Shown here in pieces: positions 5,366-5,478 of a stretch of DNA of 5,478 nt. The DNA is taken from positions 1 through 5,478 of the forward strand of contig JAUXFI010000144.1 in the NCBI GenBank assembly GCA_030620125.1, in the 5' to 3' direction. Numbering within the stretch: the first letter of the stretch is position 1; the number at the start of each line of letters is the position of its first letter. The notes under the pieces are model-generated. The model did not search any database and had not been told where the DNA came from. It was given only the letters and a program-made list of their open reading frames with translations. This DNA is from Anaerolineae bacterium (GTDB taxonomy: Bacteria; Chloroflexota; Anaerolineae; B4-G1). Both the position numbers and the translations under genes were made by a program.

Positions 5366-5478
5366 GTGGGGGCCAAGAAACCGGGTTTTTCGTACATTGA
5401 GTACATTGAGACCTCCCCGGCAACGGAAAAGCACCTTCAAGCCAGGGATTGGAAATCCCCGTCTAAAGTTGAGAAGCG
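5366..5478 (+). CDS. Possible start of an unidentified gene (GTG start), truncated by window end
   Basis: A frame opens at GTG 5366 and runs to the window end (37 complete codons). AAGGAG (5351-5356) lies 9 bases before it, which is the main support. The predicted peptide begins MGAKKPGFSYIEYIETSP and matches no family I recognise; in particular it does not look like the N-terminus of SbcC/Rad50. The coding sequence runs straight through two palindromes and a 9-base tandem repeat. About 23 of 37 third positions are G/C, which looks lower than in the neighbouring genes, and another plus-strand frame is also open here. A non-coding, repeat-derived origin is at least as likely. Confidence 0.22.
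   Translation, partial: MGAKKPGFSYIEYIETSPATEKHLQARDWKSPSKVEK
5375..5391. repeat. Short palindrome with AAACC/GGTTT arms
   Basis: AAACC (5378-5382) pairs with GGTTT (5384-5388) around one base, within AAGAAACCGGGTTTTTC. A run of five T follows the GGG, so it could also act as a weak terminator for the sbcD-like gene, but the stem is very short with almost no loop. Similar AGAAACC-GGTTTCT units recur between genes in some Chloroflexota and cyanobacteria as I recall; this is not tested here. Confidence 0.4.
5392..5409 (+). repeat. Perfect 9-base tandem duplication
   Basis: GTACATTGA occurs twice head to tail (5392-5400 and 5401-5409). If the GTG frame at 5366 is coding it gives a YIE-YIE duplication without a frameshift. 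It looks like a slippage duplication. Confidence 0.7.
5445..5459. repeat. Hairpin-forming palindrome near window end
   Basis: GGGATT (5445-5450) pairs with AATCCC (5454-5459) across a GGA loop. CGTCTAAAGTTGAGAAGCG follows to the window edge. The unit resembles intergenic repeats with a GGGGATT-AATCCCC core that I recall from environmental Chloroflexota-like genomes; copy number must be checked genome-wide. Confidence 0.45.

Noticed and set aside
5135..5440. Minus-strand frame of 101 codons across the end of the sbcD-like gene
   Set aside because: Most of it is antisense to the SbcD C-terminus, and the rest is the complement of the repeat-rich tail; no domain is recognisable.

Overview
The window is a GC-rich bacterial chromosomal segment with five protein genes and no sign of phage, transposase, CRISPR or RNA genes. 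The gene set is ordinary in outline: an rRNA/tRNA uracil methyltransferase, a UshA-type nucleotidase lipoprotein, a LysM/L,D-transpeptidase, a class III-like PPK2 and an SbcD/Mre11-type nuclease. The L,D-transpeptidase has three LysM repeats and an SFGCII active-site motif, and the gaps carry palindromic repeats. Together these resemble what I know of Chloroflexota (Anaerolineae-like) genomes. That assignment is inference from memory, with moderate to low confidence.

Layout. Positions 1-338 (+) hold the C-terminal end of a TrmA/RlmD-family methyltransferase whose start lies outside the window. The gap at 339-445 contains a palindromic repeat. Positions 446-1969 (+) encode a secreted, lipid-anchored 5'-nucleotidase-type phosphatase. 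It converges on 2003-3034 (-), a secreted three-LysM L,D-transpeptidase, and a hairpin at 1979-1998 sits between the two stop codons. Upstream of the transpeptidase, on the same strand and 50 bases away, is 3085-3888 (-), a polyphosphate kinase 2. A divergent control region (3889-4097) separates it from 4098-5336 (+), an SbcD-like DNA repair exonuclease. The last 142 bases show repeat-like palindromes and at most the first codons of an unidentified reading frame. No sbcC-like start is visible there.

How the genes fit together. The nucleotidase would release phosphate and nucleosides outside the membrane, and PPK2 would recharge AMP/ADP from polyphosphate inside the cell, so a phosphate/nucleotide theme is possible but unproven. 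The transpeptidase acts on the cell wall and may share a transcript with ppk2. The sbcD-like gene has its own near-consensus sigma-70-type promoter (TTGACT, 17 bases, TACAAT), followed at once by a dyad of TGTTCC/GGAACA half-sites that looks like an operator. I found no convincing new multi-gene system. The most interesting signals are this putative operator, the transpeptidase active-site variant lacking the usual Arg, and the intergenic palindromes.
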